Positions 59,583 through 64,000 of a stretch of DNA of 64,000 bases are shown here, in pieces. Each line of letters opens with the position of its first letter. Position 1 is the first letter of the stretch. Below the pieces are notes generated by a model. It searched no databases. It was not told the origin of the DNA and was given only the letters and a program-made list of their open reading frames with translations. Made by a program: the position numbers and the translations under genes. This stretch comes from Toxoplasma gondii ME49 (lineage: Eukaryota; Apicomplexa; Conoidasida; Eucoccidiorida; Sarcocystidae): NCBI RefSeq assembly GCF_000006565.2, contig NC_031476.1:1388458-1452457 (forward strand), given 5' to 3'.

Positions 59583-62500
59583 CTACGAGTGCAGGGGACC
59601 ACCCAAGGGGACACCTGAAACCCGTCTATCGAACCTTGTGGAATTCTCTGAAACATGGGCGAATGGGAGAAGGGTGATCCACACCCTACCAGCATTTCCA
59701 TTAGCGGTTTTTTGTGAAGGTTCTTGTGTTGCTACTGCCGACTGAAGGGAATTGGCACTCCAGTTTCCGGCATTTGCAGTCCTCGCCTCCGTAATCTGTC
59801 TCTCTTGATGAAAAGATCGCGTCGCCGTTGATTCTGCTGGACCGTAGCTAGCTTGATAGTTTTCGTTCTGGAGGGTTCGCAACGTTCGGTTGCGGATTTC
59901 TTCCTTCACGAAGTCGAAGATATCTTCCCAGCGCCTCGAGCACCGTGAATGTGTGCCTTCTCTTCTTTTCTTTTCTTGACGGCCGGAAGAGGGAGAGGGG
60001 GATCGGGTCTGAGAAATATTTGCAGAGGGATTTAGACATTCAAGCAGCGAACAACAGAGCGCATGTTTTTCTTTTGATGGACAATATAAAAAGCCGGGGG
60101 TTTTAATATCTGTAGTCCTCAATTAAAGTTCCAACTCGTGCCACAAAATTACGGAGCTGAGCGTCGTTAGCAGCCTCTGGTAGGATCGGCGAACGTTCCA
60201 CCGTGAGTTCCCTAAACGGGAACCGCTGTCCTTTGGCATAAAATGCAATTGTCTTGTGTCTCCGTATCGTTCTGACTCGACCCAGGATAACTTGTGAACT
60301 GCGTGATCGATCATATACCACATACCGGGGATCTATTGGCTCCAGACGGCTTTTCTCCAGCGAAGCTAAGGCCTGACGCGGGCGAACCTTCACCATCTGC
60401 AGGAGCTAAGCATTCCACAGCTTGAAGAAAGTACGATGTGAGCATCTCAAATCTCTGAGTCTGCATGTCTGCCAGACCACCTCCACGGTCATCTCGCATA
60501 GTGATCGCTTCCTCATCTCTCTGCCCACGTGAGGCCGGTCGAGATGGACGGCTAGAAGACCTCGCGTTGCGTCTCGATTTGTTTTCTGGGCAGGCACTCA
60601 AAGGTGGGGAGGATCGCAACGACCCTTCCCCGCCGCTGATTCTCGGCTTCTCCTTTCCCGCCGCATGTTGGCTAGCAGCCGAGCCTGGGCGTAGAACGTC
60701 ACCTACACAGAAACAGGAACACTGGGAGAATGAGCTGCATCCCCCGAAGCCAGTCGAACACAAACAGCTACGCAAACAGGCAAAGACTAAGAAGTGGAAG
60801 CAGCGCCTGCAGCGCAAAGCAAAGTATGTTCAAAAATTCTTGGCCGGTGCATAGACAGTCACAGGATCTGTCGTTGGTCGGAAAGTTTAAGAAGCAAATT
60901 ATAATGAAATGGAGACAGACACTTGACAGGCAATAGGGCTAGTGGAACACAGAGCAACGAGGCGGATACCAGCTCAGTTTTTGTGCACGAGTTAAGAGTA
61001 TACCGAATGAGACAGAAGCACAACAGCGGACTTGTGTTGATGATATCAGGGCATCAGCTACGCGATTGATGCTCGATGCCTCGCACTCTTCCAAACCGAT
61101 CCGCACTCTAACACCAACGAAATATCATAGGCTGATATCCAGAACCCCATGCAATGGAGCGACTCCCTGAGGATGACAACAGGCCTCGCGGACCGGACAA
61201 CTTCGTTCATAGTCGGGCATTACAGCAGATACGCTTGTAACTGCCACTTGGTGAGGCTGTTCCTGCACAGTTGAATCTGGAAAGAACTAAGGCAAGGTGG
61301 GGCTGTTACCTTTTCGACTTCGACTCTGAGGACGTGTTGACTTCGGTATGCGTGGTAATAACTGCTGGAGGATATGCAGGCGCAGTCGCTTCCAGGTGGC
61401 GAGCTTGAGTTCCCTAGTGTCCATTTTGATTTTTTTCATCAAAGCCTGAGCCTCTTCTGTCCTTGGTAAAAGGAGACGCTCGTAAACTGCTGTGTCATTG
61501 CGGATCAGGTGCTCCAGGAGCACAATAATAGGAAGAAGGTCATACAAAACTACTGGAGGAGGATTTGGCTGCCCCAGCATCGACTGCAACATCTGCATGG
61601 ACGCTGCCGTCTGCGTGTCTTGTGCTGGTGAATCAAAGGGCTCATCGTCGGTGAGAAGCGCTGACACAGCAAACATTTCACAGAAAGAGCTCAGTTCATT
61701 TAATGCCATTGCACGTTTCAGTAGAGAAGTTGGGTTGCCGAAGTTTCCAGGTAAGCTACCACACGCGATTTCCGTAGTGGTTCAACCGCGAGTGACCGTT
61801 ACGTCTGTGTCAGAAAGCCTCGTATGTTTTTAAGAATTTTGCCGGACAGTCGATTAAACACGACAGTTCCATTTTGCTCAATGTATTCTGTCTTCTAAGC
61901 GATTGGCACATGAGTCTAACTCTGTTTCACCACACGTCGAACGCCGAAAAGCAGGCTGTTGTTGTGACTATTCAGCTGTGTATAACGAATTGCCTTGCCG
62001 ATCAAAAAACAAAACAGAACAACCTCATACGCATTGTATTTCTGATACGGTAGATGATTAATGTACCGACATCGTTGCGAGGAAAATGTTTCCTTGAATC
62101 TGTAGGAAGATCAGCTCAGCTGCAGCACAGAGCTTAATGCCGAATGGAAAGTCTTTGGTACGTACGGAGGCATGCGTGTCATGTACTGAAATGTATTCAC
62201 TACCAGCGCCCATGTGGCCTTTGGCACGTACGTCGCTCAGCAGGTTCAAGCCTTTCGTATTCTCTGCATAATATTTTGATGATACTCTCTGCAAAAACCA
62301 ATGCGTCCTGGTCCAACACATTCTCGGCGACTCTCCACGTCTGTTCAAAGGCTTCCATATGTTGAGCAAGTACACCGTTGAGGCTGAAGGTCGGATTTAG
62401 AGCGAAGTTCTTCACGCGGTCTTCAGCTTCCGCTAAAGCCCTCCAGCCCATATTTGTTTCGTACAGAAGAGCGGTTGCTATAGCATGCGCTACGCACAGT

Positions 62501-64000
62501 TTCTGCGTGTCTGATCCGGTCCTGTGAGACCAGAAGGCAACAAACAGAAAGGTAAGACACAAGATGTACCCGATATTTGTTCAGTTACGAACCTCGCATT
62601 GCAAGAACGGGGCAAGGCTGCACACGTTTACCAGTAGCTCTGGAAGTATTTTCAAAAGAATTTATCATGAACGCTTTCCGCGTCATCGCCACGCTCTTCT
62701 CTTCCACTGCATACCTTGATTGAAACAAGATCGGCAAATGAGGGAAATCTGTCGTCTCACAACTCCCACAGTCTCGAGCGGTACCCAGCAAAAATGAAAT
62801 TGTTGACTTGGTCATTCAAGCAAACCGCTTTAAGCACCGACGAAATCCTTTTCCAGTATTTAAACAGTGAGAGGGGGTGTCAAACCTCTGGCACGAGAGA
62901 GCACCACATTTGCTAACAAACAAAATTTGCAGCCCACGTTTCGGTAGAGGGCTTGAGAGGATCAGAGCGTGCCTGCTTCTGTTAGCAGAATACACAAGCG
63001 ACTTGCTCATTTGTCGATCTCAGGCTGTTCGATACAAACGGATGCTGTCTCAAGAATCGATCAACTTAATTAGTTCTTCTGTGCACGACCCTCTGTGGAG
63101 GGACTCCCTATTTGGTCCAGGGAACATGACATACCAAAAAGATCTGATTCGCCTTGCCCGATGAAGAACGCCAGGATCAAAGGTTTCTATGCGGGTGGTC
63201 TCGTCGCTGGACCTGCATTTTAGATGCATTTCACCCAGTCTTTGCAGGAGATTGCTTTCGCATACTGCTTCGAAAGACGTGCTCCTCTGGTACTGCAACA
63301 TGGTGGTACGCGTTTTCTTGACTTTCTGGTCAGCGCCGCGGAAGGCACTTATTTCCCCACTGTTTTTTTCGTCGAATCGCAGTTGTTGATCATTGTCCAG
63401 GCCGTGTGCAGGCCCTTGGTCTCCTCCGCTGTTTCTATCGTTTCCCCTGGAAGCTACTGCCGTTGGCCTTTCATTTTTGGATAGTCGACTCGGTACGAAG
63501 CTAATCCAAGATAGGCCTTCAATGGCGCCCGTGTGCGCTTTGTCGAGGAGAATGCGTGACTCGCGGCACATGACCGCAAGGGGTTCAAATACGCTCCGAA
63601 GTAGGCTGGTCATTTGCGTACAATACTCCACCTCAAACTTTCGATAGCTTTGAGTAAAAACATCGAGTTGAGATTCAACCGTCTGAAGAAGTTGCTGCCA
63701 GGCAGCACGACGATTTGGCGGGACGACATTATAGAGGTCCAATAGCCAGTCTTCAGGGATGGCTCTGCAAAGGCGTAAAAGTGCATTGTTCAGTTCCCGT
63801 GACAAGGCATGGACCTGCTCACATGACCGGTAAGGACAACAAACCACGCTGAGTAAGACGTTGAGGAATTGTTTCTTTCAATGATTACAAAGGGATAACC
63901 CAGAGGAGGCCACAGAGCTTTCTGCCATCTTCGTATCGACAGTTGTGTGCCCTTATCTTTCGCACATGCGTCAGGACTTTGAACCGCTATCAGTGTAGTA
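59583..64000 (-). CDS. Large conserved-looking protein of unknown function (C-terminal 909 aa; 5' end outside window)
   Basis: Ten exons in gene order: 64000-63889 (continues to the right), 63814-63135, 62847-62785, 62714-62589, 62521-62232, 62185-62067, 61894-61803, 61755-61310, 60702-60326, 60008-59583. All GT-AG junctions keep phase to a TAG stop, a strong internal check. I do not recognise the protein. The N-terminal two thirds look like an alpha-helical, soluble fold: ALSRELNNALLRLCRAIPED, an RKFEVEYCTQMTSLLRSVFE helix, AHAIATALLYETNMGW, EYERLEPAER, VVLYDLLPIIVLLEHLIRND. The last 270 residues are basic, Ser/Arg-rich and probably disordered, with one amphipathic helix (RWEDIFDFVKEEIRNR). 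There is no signal peptide or membrane segment in the visible part. Several introns are very short (46, 47, 67, 70 and 74 nt). Such helical repeats would suit a scaffold or tether, but that is only a guess. Confidence 0.68.

Noticed and set aside
59042..59701. Minus-strand open frame of about 219 codons
   Set aside because: It overlaps the last exon of the unknown minus-strand gene in another frame, and no splice connection to a coding exon was found.
1..64000. CRISPR arrays, insertion sequences, phage or organelle DNA insertions
   Set aside because: No regularly spaced repeats, inverted terminal repeats, transposase motifs or AT-rich mitochondrial or plastid gene fragments were noticed by eye. 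A nucleotide search against the coccidian mitochondrial genome would be needed to exclude short insertions.

Overview
The window looks like nuclear DNA of a coccidian apicomplexan of the Toxoplasma/Neospora/Sarcocystis group. Genes are rich in introns, with GT-AG borders and reading frames that stay in phase across many exons. Spacers are long. The gene set combines a divergent alpha-tubulin, an apicomplexan-type mitochondrial ATP synthase stator subunit and a folate-biopterin (BT1) transporter. No bacterial-style operon, CRISPR array, rRNA gene, tRNA gene or transposon was recognised. Exon models below were built by hand from splice signals and phase; none is backed by transcript data.

Layout from left to right. 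RPB4, an RNA polymerase II subunit, is at 1467-3279 (+). A small unknown secreted protein is at 5217-6500 (+). A divergent alpha-type tubulin is at 8590-12110 (+). After about 6 kb of unassigned sequence comes a ten-exon mitochondrial protein matching the apicomplexan ATP synthase subunit b type, 18061-22390 (+). A fifteen-exon BT1 transporter with uniformly tiny introns is at 24211-26438 (+). It faces STT3, the oligosaccharyltransferase catalytic subunit, tail to tail at 26518-32808 (-), with 79 bp between the stop codons. A large GC-rich ataxin-2-like protein with Lsm, LsmAD and PAM2 segments is at 35237-43320 (-). A 4.8-kb divergent spacer separates it from a membrane-anchored cysteine-rich protein at 48136-52240 (+). 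An ATP10-like mitochondrial F0 assembly factor is at 54384-58030 (+). An unrecognised multi-exon gene at 59583-64000 (-) runs off the right edge.

These are independent housekeeping and lineage-specific genes, not one pathway. Links that can be named are two mitochondrial ATP synthase proteins (subunit b and ATP10), N-glycosylation (STT3), mRNA metabolism (RPB4 and the ataxin-2 homologue), the cytoskeleton (tubulin), and secretion or surface proteins (5217-6500 and 48136-52240). The observations most worth following are the alpha-tubulin that has lost the catalytic glutamate of helix 8, the mini-intron architecture of the BT1 gene, and the two unrecognised coccidian proteins.
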